Shown: positions 48,619-57,161 of the stretch, in pieces
Numbering within the stretch: position 1 is the stretch's first letter
Layout: each line of letters begins with the position of its first letter
DNA from: a virus
Virus record (IMG/VR): IMGVR_UViG_3300027834_000005
Span: 1-64,000 of that record
DNA length: 64,000 bases
Strand: one strand, 5' to 3'
Made by a program: the position numbers and the translations under genes
Notes under the pieces: model-generated
What the model was told of the DNA's origin: nothing
What the model saw: only the letters and a program-made list of their open reading frames with translations
The model's database searches: none

Positions 48619-48898
48619 TATTCTTTCTGAAGTGTGCGAAATAGCCAATTATATAAATGTAGACAGTCTTGTGACTGAATCCGGTGATGCACGCTTCGAT
48701 CATTACATAGCGTACCCTTCACGTAACATGATACCTACAATCTACGCTACGCGCATGAAACACATTTTCGACATAACATACGCTGACTCAGCTTCCGTTG
48801 GCTCAGTGTCAATCAGCGGCTATAACGACGCGGAACTTGGGTTCCTACTGAAGTTAGCCATCCCAGACAGTCACGTAATACCCCGCAAAACAATTTGA
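48611..48898 (+). CDS. Hypothetical protein, possible DEDxF-tail relative
   Basis: 95 residues from GTG 48611. The end 'YNDAELGFLLKLAIPDSHVIP' resembles 'AEERFHLKLTNPDLVIIP' of the next gene, so it may be a divergent tail. Head not recognised. Confidence 0.58.
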   Translation: MSSILSEVCEIANYINVDSLVTESGDARFDHYIAYPSRNMIPTIYATRMKHIFDITYADSASVGSVSISGYNDAELGFLLKLAIPDSHVIPRKTI

Positions 48899-48923
48899 CA
48901 TTAGCCTGACAATCAGGTATCAT
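48895..48923 (+). promoter_or_regulatory. Sigma-70-like promoter opening block D
   Basis: TTGACA (48895-48900), 17 bp, TATCAT (48918-48923). Confidence 0.75.
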
Positions 48924-48952
48924 TCTCCACTGTACTCATTGGAGATTTCCAC

Positions 48953-48988
48953 GTGCCATCTCCATATCCATATACACGAAGGAAATAA
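48953..48988 (+). CDS. Candidate 11-residue leader peptide
   Basis: GTG start 7 bases after TTGGAGA, open for 11 codons (Pro/Tyr-rich, PSPYPYTRRK) and stopping one base before the ATG at 48990. Position between promoter and gene suggests a translational leader. Short and unproven. Confidence 0.4.
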   Translation: MPSPYPYTRRK

Positions 48989-48989
48989 G

Positions 48990-49631
48990 ATGTTTAGTCT
49001 AAAGAAACTTAAAGCGTTGAAAGGTACAGGCGAACGTATTGATTACCTAATTGATTGCGCAGCTAGACATTATGCAGACACTGCTTACATCATTGAGAAA
49101 AGCAGTCAAGGTGTTAGATTCAATAGTCAGTTCGGCAAGAAGATTTTCGAAGTGAAGATAGGTAACAGTAAAGTAAGAGAGATCGGTTACTACAAAGATC
49201 CTAAAAACTTTTCAGGTCTACGTGTATTGCAACTATCTAACAGCATGCACATCTGTATGGCTAAGACCTCTCTCGTTAATAGAAGGAACATGAAGCGTTA
49301 TACCCGAATATGCGGAAGATCATACATCACAGGGTTGAACATGAATGGCTTAGAGAAGACTTTTAGATTATACCATACGCATGGCGTGGTCAGAAAGAAA
49401 TTATTGTCTATAAGCATGCGCGTGGATTGTCATAAAAGCAGAACTACTAAGTATGAAAAGTACAGTAACTGCACTAAGCAGTTTGAAGTTATGTTTGACA
49501 GGAAAAAATACACCCATAGCCAATTCACTGCCGAGGAAAGATTTCATTTAAAACTCACTAACCCTGACTTGGTTATCATACCTCAAGTACACCTTGATAA
49601 GATTTTAGAGAAGGGTCAACTAAGTGCCTAA
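48990..49631 (+). CDS. Long basic DEDxF-tail protein
   Basis: 213 residues from ATG 48990, behind AAGGA. Basic head rich in Lys/Arg/His/Cys (KTSLVNRRNMKRYTRICGRSY), then tail FTAEERFHLKLTNPDLVIIPQVHLDKI with an extension. Head unrelated to the SH3-like type. Confidence 0.64.
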   Translation: MFSLKKLKALKGTGERIDYLIDCAARHYADTAYIIEKSSQGVRFNSQFGKKIFEVKIGNSKVREIGYYKDPKNFSGLRVLQLSNSMHICMAKTSLVNRRNMKRYTRICGRSYITGLNMNGLEKTFRLYHTHGVVRKKLLSISMRVDCHKSRTTKYEKYSNCTKQFEVMFDRKKYTHSQFTAEERFHLKLTNPDLVIIPQVHLDKILEKGQLSA

Positions 49632-50157
49632 AAATACTGATCTGTTCTGTAATACTGATTATATCTACATCGTCAATGATAAGGATAGAATCATCAGAGC
49701 CTATGTGGTTACGCCCATAGGAAGTATAAAATTATACAAGGTTGTTAAGTACCATGACATGTGGAGTAGCGGAATAGATTTCGAAAGAACCTACATCCGA
49801 GGAAATATCGTAACCCGTGAAATGTATTCCAAGACGGTTAAAGTATGTCTTAATACTAACTCTAACTCTGGTAAAATGTGCGTGCATTGGCATGAGTGGG
49901 ATGGCATGGAATTCAAAAGATGGAAATTATACGAGAGATACCCTTATAGTATTATAAAAACGGGTAATGATGAGCTTACTGAAGAAGATAAGTTCGAGTT
50001 GAACCTTCAGTATGGTTCCTCAAAATACCCAACATTAAAAATGGATGATGAGGTTAGAGAGAAAACTAATCTCATGTTCCCTTTGGATTTTTACGACAAT
50101 GATCTTGAGAGAATGAAAGAAATAAATCACGACTTTAACATGAGGTTTTTAGTATGA
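49624..50157 (+). CDS. DEDxF-tail protein, LQYG/PTxKM subtype
   Basis: 177 residues, GTG start. Beta-rich head (DYIYIVNDKDRIIRAYVVTPIGSIKLY), tail LTEEDKFELNLQYG then 'YPTLKMDDEVREKTN', linking it to 25850 and 26247. Confidence 0.66.
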   Translation: MPKNTDLFCNTDYIYIVNDKDRIIRAYVVTPIGSIKLYKVVKYHDMWSSGIDFERTYIRGNIVTREMYSKTVKVCLNTNSNSGKMCVHWHEWDGMEFKRWKLYERYPYSIIKTGNDELTEEDKFELNLQYGSSKYPTLKMDDEVREKTNLMFPLDFYDNDLERMKEINHDFNMRFLV

Positions 50158-50741
50158 AATGGTATGCAAGATATTGGGCTTTGGACCAATCAGAAGCTGT
50201 AGCTCAATTCTATTCATATGGTTTCAATAATGGAGAATATGGATCGGATAGCATCGATAGCGTAACGTGGAATAAAAAAGGCCAAATGACGTCAATGACT
50301 GTGTACTTTGACGAGCAGCACAGAGAAACATATGAGATAGACGAAGACTCTGGTGAATGGCTATACACTATTAGTGTGTCAGGTAAAGAGAAGAAAAGCT
50401 CTATACGCATAATCAACAACATGGCAAAAGGTACATGGGAATACTACATTGTCAACGAGAGGATGGAATATATGTATCCTTTCGATGATTCTAAGGTGTC
50501 CACTAAGGTTGATAGGATTCTCAACGAAGAAGATTTAATGTACATAACCTTATCCCACGAGGGTGTGGCAATGATGAATTTCGACGTGTTCTCTTGGGGA
50601 TCTATAGATCCTTTCAGTATGAAGATGCCATCACGCTTTATTATGTGTGTTGATGCCACGCTTGATGCATTAACAGAGGCACTAGTATCATGTATACCTT
50701 CAATGATTAAGGACATATTCACCTACAAGTACGGGGAGTGA
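50154..50741 (+). CDS. Long DEDxF-tail protein
   Basis: 195 residues, ATGA overlap. Head with repeated strand motifs (YEIDEDSGEWLYTISV; GTWEYYIVNERMEYMY), tail LNEEDLMYITLSHEG, where Phe is replaced by Met, then 'SMKMPSRFIMCVDATLDALTEALV', shared with the next gene. Confidence 0.64.
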   Translation: MKWYARYWALDQSEAVAQFYSYGFNNGEYGSDSIDSVTWNKKGQMTSMTVYFDEQHRETYEIDEDSGEWLYTISVSGKEKKSSIRIINNMAKGTWEYYIVNERMEYMYPFDDSKVSTKVDRILNEEDLMYITLSHEGVAMMNFDVFSWGSIDPFSMKMPSRFIMCVDATLDALTEALVSCIPSMIKDIFTYKYGE

Positions 50742-50744
50742 CAT

Positions 50745-51239
50745 GTGCGTATAATTAAATGTTGGAAGATAGCCTCCACAAGGTCAATATGCGTCTACAC
50801 TGACGAAGTTCATGTTTTCGTGTGTATGTATGCGGATGACATAATAACGACGATACAGCATTGGAAGTCCACTAAAGAGAAGAGCTACACTAGTTGTTAC
50901 CCTCTCAATGATGAATATCACGCATACGGTTATTTAGGTAACGTACAGACAGAGACCATAGTGGACATTGGCGGAGAAACAAGGTTCACCATAGCAAATA
51001 GCGAGAGTGATGAACCGCCTATAGCTTCTGGGTACAGTATAACGGACGAAGACAAGTTCGCCATTACACTTAGGCATGGTGCTATCTCATGGGCAGACTA
51101 CACTGCTATTAGTTATATTAGGGATGAAAAAATTCCAACCTCCATGCCTTTTCAGTATCGATTATGTATGATGGCTCACGTTACGCCTAAGTTACTTGCG
51201 GCGGACTTTATAAAAGATTTTTTTGACACATTGACATAA
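50745..51239 (+). CDS. Long DEDxF-tail protein
   Basis: 164 residues, GTG start. Tail ITDEDKFAITLRHGAISW followed by 'KIPTSMPFQYRLCMMAHVTPKLLA', paralogous to the end of 50154. Head (STRSICVYTDEVHVFVCMYAD) not recognised. Confidence 0.65.
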   Translation: MRIIKCWKIASTRSICVYTDEVHVFVCMYADDIITTIQHWKSTKEKSYTSCYPLNDEYHAYGYLGNVQTETIVDIGGETRFTIANSESDEPPIASGYSITDEDKFAITLRHGAISWADYTAISYIRDEKIPTSMPFQYRLCMMAHVTPKLLAADFIKDFFDTLT

Positions 51240-51259
51240 AACTTATAACGTGGTATTAT
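51231..51259 (+). promoter_or_regulatory. Sigma-70-like promoter
   Basis: TTGACA (51231-51236), 17 bp, TATTAT (51254-51259), 23 bases before the next start. Confidence 0.75.
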
Positions 51260-51281
51260 AGACGTCCACCAAGGATTAATC

Positions 51282-51581
51282 ATGAACCTCATAAAGACTG
51301 AATACTCTAATTGCACATTTTACCTTGATGAAAGAAGTAAGAAGCAAGGTGAGTACATAGAAAGACACATGTGCAATGACTCGTTGTCAGTGAGATGCTT
51401 ATTCAAAGACAATAAACTCCACGGTGAGTATATTGAGTGGACGAGAAACGGCGAAGTTGTACATCATAAACTGTATGATGAAGGCAAGGTGAGCTGGTCT
51501 AACATGCATAACCTTACCAATGAAGATAGGTTTGAACTTGCCCTCAAAACATCATTGCCTTTTCTTAGTGGTACAGTGTAA
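51282..51581 (+). CDS. MORN-repeat DEDxF-tail protein 1
   Basis: 99 residues. Repeats 'KKQGEYIERHM' and 'KLHGEYIEWTRNGEVVHHKLY', tail LTNEDRFELALKTSLPFLSG. The LKYG of the other MORN tails is altered to LKTS. Confidence 0.7.
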   Translation: MNLIKTEYSNCTFYLDERSKKQGEYIERHMCNDSLSVRCLFKDNKLHGEYIEWTRNGEVVHHKLYDEGKVSWSNMHNLTNEDRFELALKTSLPFLSGTV

Positions 51582-51952
51582 TGGGTGCCTTAATATCTGA
51601 AAGGAATATCTGCGAAGGTGAGCTTCTTCTGTGTCCTAAATCTATGTCTGTATATGAAGTCATGACTATAAGTGATAAACGAGGGTACAGTGTGCATGGT
51701 AATAAGGAGATACGTATCCGACAAGTAGATGGTGGTAACACTAGCGATAGAACATCGTTCGGTCTATCTCATTCCTACCTTAGAAATCGACATGTAACCG
51801 AAGAAGCTAAATTCGCATTTATGCTTAGCGGAGACATCAAAGACCTACTTGTGGACGAAGACCTTAACGGTAATAACCTACAAAGAAGCAAACAACGTAT
51901 AGATGCATTACAGGATCTATGCGATAACTTCGGTAATGATGTGCGCAGATGA
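51581..51952 (+). CDS. DEDxF-tail protein, block D
   Basis: 123 residues. 'CEGELLLCPKSMSVYEVMTIS' head; tail VTEEAKFAFMLSGDIKDLLVDED with a helical 35-residue extension. Overlaps its neighbour by one base. Confidence 0.7.
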   Translation: MGALISERNICEGELLLCPKSMSVYEVMTISDKRGYSVHGNKEIRIRQVDGGNTSDRTSFGLSHSYLRNRHVTEEAKFAFMLSGDIKDLLVDEDLNGNNLQRSKQRIDALQDLCDNFGNDVRR

Positions 51953-52260
51953 TAGATCCTGCAGATTACGAACATCTATTAGTAGATAAGGAAAATGTGA
52001 ATGATGGTTTACTATGCATTGATCCTTTAGTAGGTACAGTGTGCACAGTGCTTACGTGCGTAGACGTAGAAGAGGTAGAAATAGTACCCTCTGTCATGTG
52101 CTCTTCCATGGTAGTAACTGTGGACGCCAAAGGCGACATAGAAAATGTTTTACCTTTACATGTGTTCTGTATGAAGTTCGTTGATTTAACTGGTACTAGT
52201 GAAGAAGACATATTCGAGTACACACTAAGCGAAGACATAGAAAAACTGTTAGGTATATAA
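51949..52260 (+). CDS. DEDxF-tail protein, block D
   Basis: 103 residues. 'VNDGLLCIDPLVGTVCTVLTCVDVEEV' head, tail TSEEDIFEYTLSEDIEKLLGI. 'SEDIEKLL' parallels 'SGDIKDLL' of the upstream gene. Confidence 0.7.
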   Translation: MIDPADYEHLLVDKENVNDGLLCIDPLVGTVCTVLTCVDVEEVEIVPSVMCSSMVVTVDAKGDIENVLPLHVFCMKFVDLTGTSEEDIFEYTLSEDIEKLLGI

Positions 52261-52272
52261 AGGAATATATGA

Positions 52273-52626
52273 ATGTTAACATGTGATGATTTAATAGTGG
52301 GTCAAGTACTTATTTGCGTACATGACGAATCAGACGAGAAGTGCTTGTCGTGGGAAGGAAGAGAGTACACGATTGCTAATGTAAGTTATGACTCAGGTGA
52401 GTGGTCGTGCTACATTTCAAATGAGGCTTGGACTATTGATCAACTCAATGGGCAAAAAAAATACAATGACAATGGGGATTTTCTAATATTCGCAGTGAAG
52501 AAAGATATACCCGAAGAAAATCTATTTGCGTATGAGCTGTCAAAAAACGTAAAAGATCTACAGTGCGGAATGGAAAACGTCATAGCGAATTCACGAGCCA
52601 AAATTAGACTTCAGGGGACGTTATGA
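52273..52626 (+). CDS. DEDxF-tail protein, block D
   Basis: 117 residues behind AAAGGA. 'IVGQVLICVHDESDEKCLSWEGREYTIANV', tail IPEENLFAYELSKNVKDLQ with a basic extension. The 'W.GREYTI' strand is shared with the next gene. Confidence 0.71.
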   Translation: MLTCDDLIVGQVLICVHDESDEKCLSWEGREYTIANVSYDSGEWSCYISNEAWTIDQLNGQKKYNDNGDFLIFAVKKDIPEENLFAYELSKNVKDLQCGMENVIANSRAKIRLQGTL

Positions 52627-52973
52627 AGACCATAAAGAATATAACTTATGATAGTCTTAAAATAGGTGACATGCTATTTTGTGTGTTAGACCAAGATCTA
52701 CCTGAACAGAACTGGACTGGAAGAGAGCTTCTCGTTGTTAAAATGGAAAGATCTAATTACGTAAGTGTTAAGTCTATTGGTATCGTGGACGAATCTGGTG
52801 AAGAGGTAACATCTGCTTTACCTATAGGCATTTTACGTGGTGACAACGACTACGATGATGATTTCTTCATGCACGTTATAAAACGAGAAGATGTGTCTGA
52901 AGATGACATATTCTTAGGTAAGCTTTCTGGAAATTACGACCACGTAATAGAAAGAATAGACAAGGAGTCATAG
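52623..52973 (+). CDS. DEDxF-tail protein, block D
   Basis: 116 residues. 'KIGDMLFCVLDQDLPEQNWTGRELLVVKME', tail VSEDDIFLGKLSGNYDHVIERIDKES, the LSG.YDHV form typical of block D. Confidence 0.72.
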   Translation: MKTIKNITYDSLKIGDMLFCVLDQDLPEQNWTGRELLVVKMERSNYVSVKSIGIVDESGEEVTSALPIGILRGDNDYDDDFFMHVIKREDVSEDDIFLGKLSGNYDHVIERIDKES

Positions 52974-53321
52974 ATGTACATGTGCACGGAAAAAGACATG
53001 GAGCCAATGTCGGAATTTATTTGTCTGGTAGACACTGTAGCTATAGAAGAGGAAGGTGGCGCATTGACTGGTAGAGTATTGATCCTTGATTCGTTCTTAC
53101 CTGATCTCCAACCATGTGGCTGTAAGGGAACCTACAACTTCGAAGACGAAGAACTAAGTATAGGCGACAGTGGTTGTTTTTGTATATTACATGGCGTTAC
53201 AGAGCATGCACGTGGTGGACATTTCATAATGATGCCGGTAAGTAAGTTAGATGAAGCAGATAGATTCTTACTGAGTCTGTCTGGTAGCACAGAACACATA
53301 TTAAAAAAAGAGGCACCGTAG
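52974..53321 (+). CDS. DEDxF-tail protein, block D
   Basis: 115 residues. 'MSEFICLVDTVAIEEEGGALTGRVLILDSF', Cys-rich middle (CGCKG and CFC), tail LDEADRFLLSLSGSTEHILKKEAP. No gap from the upstream stop. Confidence 0.7.
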   Translation: MYMCTEKDMEPMSEFICLVDTVAIEEEGGALTGRVLILDSFLPDLQPCGCKGTYNFEDEELSIGDSGCFCILHGVTEHARGGHFIMMPVSKLDEADRFLLSLSGSTEHILKKEAP

Positions 53322-53323
53322 GG

Positions 53324-53746
53324 ATGACTAGATTACCCAACACAGAAGACATTGAGATAGGTAATAAATTTCTACTTCTTTGTCCTGAATCTACCGCAGG
53401 CGACATATATAAAGTGACAGCTGTGGCACATCCAAACTCACAAACACACCCTAACGGTTTCTTCGAGGGGGATGATGTAGACATTGACAAGGAAGTATTA
53501 TTAAATGAAAAGTATTGTTTCTTTAACGGTGGCAATAGAGAGTTTAATATTGGGATGATACGAGGTGAGATACCGTATTGCGATGATAGATACTTATTTG
53601 CTATTCCGCTAAACTCATTATCAGATGAAGATGTATTCCAGTACAAACTATCTGGTGAATGGGATCATCTACAGTATTTCTTAGGACATCATAAAAAATG
53701 GATTGAAGTGACAAATGACATGCTACTGGAACTTAACGGTGAGTAG
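53324..53746 (+). CDS. DEDxF-tail protein, block D
   Basis: 140 residues. 'EIGNKFLLLCPESTAGDIYKVTAVA', 'NGFFEGDDVDIDKE', tail LSDEDVFQYKLSGEWDHLQYF with a long helix. Confidence 0.72.
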   Translation: MTRLPNTEDIEIGNKFLLLCPESTAGDIYKVTAVAHPNSQTHPNGFFEGDDVDIDKEVLLNEKYCFFNGGNREFNIGMIRGEIPYCDDRYLFAIPLNSLSDEDVFQYKLSGEWDHLQYFLGHHKKWIEVTNDMLLELNGE

Positions 53747-54056
53747 TTTTTTGTACGTAGACAAATACAAGGATGGTACTGTGTCTGAAGAAGTATTAGT
53801 AGTTGACGGTAAGAGACAAGGTTTATGTACAAGGTATTGCATGAACGGCAGAGTGATGGCGCACGAGAACTTCGTCAACGATGTGTTACATGGTGAAGCT
53901 AGGTTCTATAGTTCACTTGGCAAATTGAAATGGTGCGTGTTATTCGTAAGAGGCAAACCGGCAGTCAAGCAAGACCACCTTATGGATGATGTGGAGAAGT
54001 TTGAATATGCTTTAAAGTTCGAAGGGCTGTTATTTATAGAGGAAGACTTCAAATGA
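53739..54056 (+). CDS. MORN-repeat DEDxF-tail protein 2
   Basis: 105 residues from GTG 53739, overlapping the upstream stop. Repeats 'GKRQGLCTRYCMNGRVMAHENF' and 'VLHGEARFYSSLGKLKW', tail MDDVEKFEYALKFEGLLFIEED. Confidence 0.68.
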   Translation: MSSFLYVDKYKDGTVSEEVLVVDGKRQGLCTRYCMNGRVMAHENFVNDVLHGEARFYSSLGKLKWCVLFVRGKPAVKQDHLMDDVEKFEYALKFEGLLFIEEDFK

Positions 54057-54379
54057 AAGAAGTAAAACATGACGACTTAGTGAAAGACGTACATTGCATA
54101 TGTATAATGGATGAGTACCCATCTCAGTATAGCGAACACTTCACTGGAAGGAAGTTTGTATTGGAAGGCGTAATAAATGATGATGCAACTCTAGTGCCAA
54201 CCTACACGTTCAACATAGATGACTCGCCAGAAAAAGACTTGGTGAATTTAACGTTATCGGAAATTAATGGCCATAATAAGGTAGGCGGTAGTGCCATTAT
54301 TCTAGTACCAGAGAATTTCATAACGGATGAAGACATGTTTACATATAAGTTATCCGGTAACTTCGAGCACATACTATAA
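54053..54379 (+). CDS. DEDxF-tail protein, block D
   Basis: 108 residues. 'LVKDVHCICIMDEYPSQYSEHFTGRKFVLEGV', tail ITDEDMFTYKLSGNFEHIL at the C-terminus. 'DEYP/DTYP...W/F' links it to 54969. Confidence 0.71.
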   Translation: MKEVKHDDLVKDVHCICIMDEYPSQYSEHFTGRKFVLEGVINDDATLVPTYTFNIDDSPEKDLVNLTLSEINGHNKVGGSAIILVPENFITDEDMFTYKLSGNFEHIL

Positions 54380-54673
54380 ATGTCTAACTTACAACACATA
54401 GTGAATAATAAAATAGACTACTACTTGGATGATGAAGGCTTTCCGCAAGGAGTGTGTATTCTTTATTGTGGTACTGGGCAAATTGAAGTAATGCGAACGT
54501 ATAGAGACGGTAAGAAGCACGGTGAGTGTATAGAGTACAGTGGCACGGGTAAGGTAATCGCTCATAGAATATTCGTGGATGATGAACTTGTGGTAGGTAA
54601 CGCTGTTGGTATCACTGAAGAAGAAAAGTTTCATTATAGTTTAAAATATGGCATAACAGAATGGCTAAGCTAG
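54380..54673 (+). CDS. MORN-repeat DEDxF-tail protein 3
   Basis: 97 residues. 'DDEGFPQGVCILYCGTGQIEVMRTYRDG', 'KKHGECIEYSGTGKVIAHRIFVDD', tail ITEEEKFHYSLKYGITEWLS. Directly abuts the upstream stop. Confidence 0.72.
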   Translation: MSNLQHIVNNKIDYYLDDEGFPQGVCILYCGTGQIEVMRTYRDGKKHGECIEYSGTGKVIAHRIFVDDELVVGNAVGITEEEKFHYSLKYGITEWLS

Positions 54674-54963
54674 TAGACGAGAATTTAATAATACACGATA
54701 ACATTACATGCATTAGTGACACGGACGAGAGCTTATCTTTAGTTGGAGACATATTCAATATAGTAGATATGCCCACACCATACAAGTACACGTTGATCAC
54801 TAGTGATCAACCACTTAGTGATATAACCTTGACTTTGTCTCAATTATTAGGTGAAAGGACATTCGGTATTGCCAGAATGAAGTTCGTTTATACTGACAGT
54901 ATAACAGACAAAGACAAATTTTTATGGAAGTTATCGGGCCACACTAATATGCCCTTAGAGTAA
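54661..54963 (+). CDS. DEDxF-tail protein, block D
   Basis: 100 residues, starting within the upstream MORN gene. 'LIIHDNITCISDTDESLSLVGDIFNIVDM', tail ITDKDKFLWKLSGHTNMPLE. Confidence 0.7.
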   Translation: MAKLVDENLIIHDNITCISDTDESLSLVGDIFNIVDMPTPYKYTLITSDQPLSDITLTLSQLLGERTFGIARMKFVYTDSITDKDKFLWKLSGHTNMPLE

Positions 54964-54968
54964 TCATC

Positions 54969-55304
54969 ATGATTAGATTAATAACTAAAGAAGACCTAGA
55001 TGTTAATATTGACGGTAATGTCGAGTTCGTAATAGTATACGATACGTACCCAGAAGATTCGGAGAACAGATTCTTGAACACATGGGAGTTAGTTGGCCGA
55101 TCATCACATGATGGCGAGTATAAGTTCGCAGATATTAACGAAGGAAGGAATACGCAATTCTTACCTTTAGGAATACTGATCGGTGAACTAATCCCTCATA
55201 GCAATAGAGTAATCCAGTTGGTCCCTAAACATCTATTAACTGATGAAGACATGTTCGAACTCAAATTACGTGGAAATAATCCTTTGGTGAATGACAATGG
55301 CTAA
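54969..55304 (+). CDS. DEDxF-tail protein, block D
   Basis: 111 residues. 'NVEFVIVYDTYPEDSENRFLNTWELVGR', 'LGILIGELIPHSNRVIQLVPKH', tail LTDEDMFELKLRGNNPLVNDNG. Confidence 0.71.
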   Translation: MIRLITKEDLDVNIDGNVEFVIVYDTYPEDSENRFLNTWELVGRSSHDGEYKFADINEGRNTQFLPLGILIGELIPHSNRVIQLVPKHLLTDEDMFELKLRGNNPLVNDNG

Positions 55305-55665
55305 ATATAGACCGTTAAGAAAAGATGATTTGGTAATTGGAGAAGACTTCCTATGCATAGTTGATGAGTGCAAAGATCCAAGAGGTTCATGGGCAGCAGA
55401 CTTACTCACACTAGATGAGGTAGACATTGACGGTGACCCAACATTCCGATCCCGTGATGGATACGTTACAGGTTTCGCAAGCCTTGACACCTTTAATGGA
55501 CTAACACATTATTACTCTGAATGTAGTGATGGTAGTGACAGATTCGTAATGGTATCACTGTCCTTACTTAAAGATGAAAGTGATTTCTTGGGAATACTAC
55601 AAGCCGACTACCGTGACATATCTGAATCGTTAGCAAAGCAGTGGAGAGAGCATGTTCAAGGATAA
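55297..55665 (+). CDS. DEDxF-tail protein, block D
   Basis: 122 residues from ATG 55297 (TTTGGTGA 8 bases upstream; ATG 55291 possible). 'VIGEDFLCIVDECKDPRGSWAADLLTLDEV', variant tail LKDESDFLGILQADYRDISESLAKQW. Confidence 0.68.
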   Translation: MAKYRPLRKDDLVIGEDFLCIVDECKDPRGSWAADLLTLDEVDIDGDPTFRSRDGYVTGFASLDTFNGLTHYYSECSDGSDRFVMVSLSLLKDESDFLGILQADYRDISESLAKQWREHVQG

Positions 55666-56041
55666 TCAATTCGGTAGTTTAATGCAAGACCATACTATGG
55701 TAGTAGGGGATAAGTTCCTCTGCTACTATGACCTGAACATGGTATATGACCGTAACCCTAACTCATGGTTCGGAAAGACATGCACCCTCACTGAGGTGAA
55801 GGATATGTTTTTTGAGACAGAGTTAAGCTTCTCATTGGATAATAACGGGTGCAAAACTTATGCGTCTGCACGTACGCTTGATGGCGTGATTGACGGTCAC
55901 GAAGATCTATTCCTCCTCATACCATTAGAACTTATAACACAGAACGAAGAAGATGCATTCTTCATCGCATTAAGTGACGACTGGAAGAAAGTAGCTAAAG
56001 AAATAAGAAAGCGTTACAAGTTATATAAGCTTCATTGTTGA
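55652..56041 (+). CDS. DEDxF-tail protein, block D
   Basis: 129 residues. 'VVGDKFLCYYDLNMVYDRNPNSWFGKTCTLTEV', tail QNEEDAFFIALSDDWKKVAKEIRKRYK. Followed by a promoter. Confidence 0.7.
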   Translation: MFKDNQFGSLMQDHTMVVGDKFLCYYDLNMVYDRNPNSWFGKTCTLTEVKDMFFETELSFSLDNNGCKTYASARTLDGVIDGHEDLFLLIPLELITQNEEDAFFIALSDDWKKVAKEIRKRYKLYKLHC

Positions 56042-56066
56042 CTCCAATACTATTATGTTGTAAAAT
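56038..56066 (+). promoter_or_regulatory. Sigma-70-like promoter
   Basis: TTGACT (56038-56043), 17 bp, TAAAAT (56061-56066), overlapping the upstream stop codon. Confidence 0.62.
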
Positions 56067-56092
56067 GTCAGTATTAATACATAGGCACTTAC

Positions 56093-56413
56093 ATGATAGA
56101 ACTTATTAGTGAAAACTCCGTATCGGAAACCAACAAGTACTTAATCTCCTATGACTCATGGGAAGCCGTAAATGGAGAGCACGTAACTCTATTGCCACGT
56201 ACTGAATTTCCAACTCTAATATTTGAATTTGACCAAGATAAGATCACTGCGCCTGCTGTGCACATAAAGGTTGCCCGTGGTGAGAGACCACTAATTAATC
56301 ATTCTGCTAAAGGTGAAAGGATCATACAGTTCATCAGGACCGATACTTTGTCGGATGAAGATAAGTTCTTCATTAAAATGTCCGGTGGCTATAATGAGAA
56401 GATAGACGTATGA
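56093..56413 (+). CDS. DEDxF-tail protein, block D
   Basis: 106 residues; weak ribosome site. Head 'SETNKYLISYDSWEAVNGEHVTLLPRTEF', 'HIKVARGERPLINHS', tail LSDEDKFFIKMSGGYNEKIDV. Confidence 0.7.
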   Translation: MIELISENSVSETNKYLISYDSWEAVNGEHVTLLPRTEFPTLIFEFDQDKITAPAVHIKVARGERPLINHSAKGERIIQFIRTDTLSDEDKFFIKMSGGYNEKIDV

Positions 56414-56847
56414 ATTATAATCGCATACTCGTAGAAAATCTCTCATTGGGTGATAAGTTACTCTGTGTAAGAGATGACATAATAGAAAGTAGTACTTCCG
56501 GTGACTCTGCATGGACAGGTAAAGTCGTTACTGTCACCAGAATACATAACGTTAGATGGGGTGCCGGTGCCGGTGATTCAGATGTGGTACGCGATGTGCG
56601 GTTGACTTCAGACATTCTATATGACGATGTTGTCGTGGATGAGTTTCAAATGAACGGCGAGAAAAGATTCTATCGTGTACCTAATCAAGCTTACGGAGAC
56701 AAAATGGTATTCATAAACTATGAAGATATATCTGATATTGATAAATTTGACATAGCTTTATCTGGTAGTGATAGTGATGTGATCGGGCAGGCATATGAAT
56801 CTTGGTTAGAAGGTAACCCATACGCTAAAGACAGGACAAGTGACTAA
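56410..56847 (+). CDS. DEDxF-tail protein, block D
   Basis: 145 residues. 'SLGDKLLCVRDDIIESSTSGDSAWTGKVVTVTRI', tail ISDIDKFDIALSGSDSDVIGQAYESWLEG. A clear 'W.GK..tV' head as in 52273-55652. Confidence 0.72.
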   Translation: MNYNRILVENLSLGDKLLCVRDDIIESSTSGDSAWTGKVVTVTRIHNVRWGAGAGDSDVVRDVRLTSDILYDDVVVDEFQMNGEKRFYRVPNQAYGDKMVFINYEDISDIDKFDIALSGSDSDVIGQAYESWLEGNPYAKDRTSD

Positions 56848-57161
56848 TGATAGACGTAACAACCCCAGAAGATTTCATGGTAGATGGCAATCTATTCCGT
56901 TGTGTATACGCGGACGGCGCAGGCGAATGTTTACGTGACACTACGTTCATTGTTGAACGTCATGGATGTGAAGATTTTGAAGTGGATCTTAGAGGCTACC
57001 ATGATCGCGGAAGTCTAACAATGACTCACGAACAATCACTTGGCGGACAAGGCTATCAATATGCAGATGAGCCATGTAAGATCTATTTCGTAAAAAATGA
57101 TGTTATATTGTCTGAAGAAGACAAGTTTGAACTATCTCTTAAGCATGGGTGGACATGGTGA
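56847..57161 (+). CDS. DEDxF-tail protein, LKHG subtype
   Basis: 104 residues. 'DGNLFRCVYADGAGECLRDTTFIVERH', tail LSEEDKFELSLKHGWTW. A MORN-type tail on a non-MORN head. Confidence 0.7.
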   Translation: MIDVTTPEDFMVDGNLFRCVYADGAGECLRDTTFIVERHGCEDFEVDLRGYHDRGSLTMTHEQSLGGQGYQYADEPCKIYFVKNDVILSEEDKFELSLKHGWTW

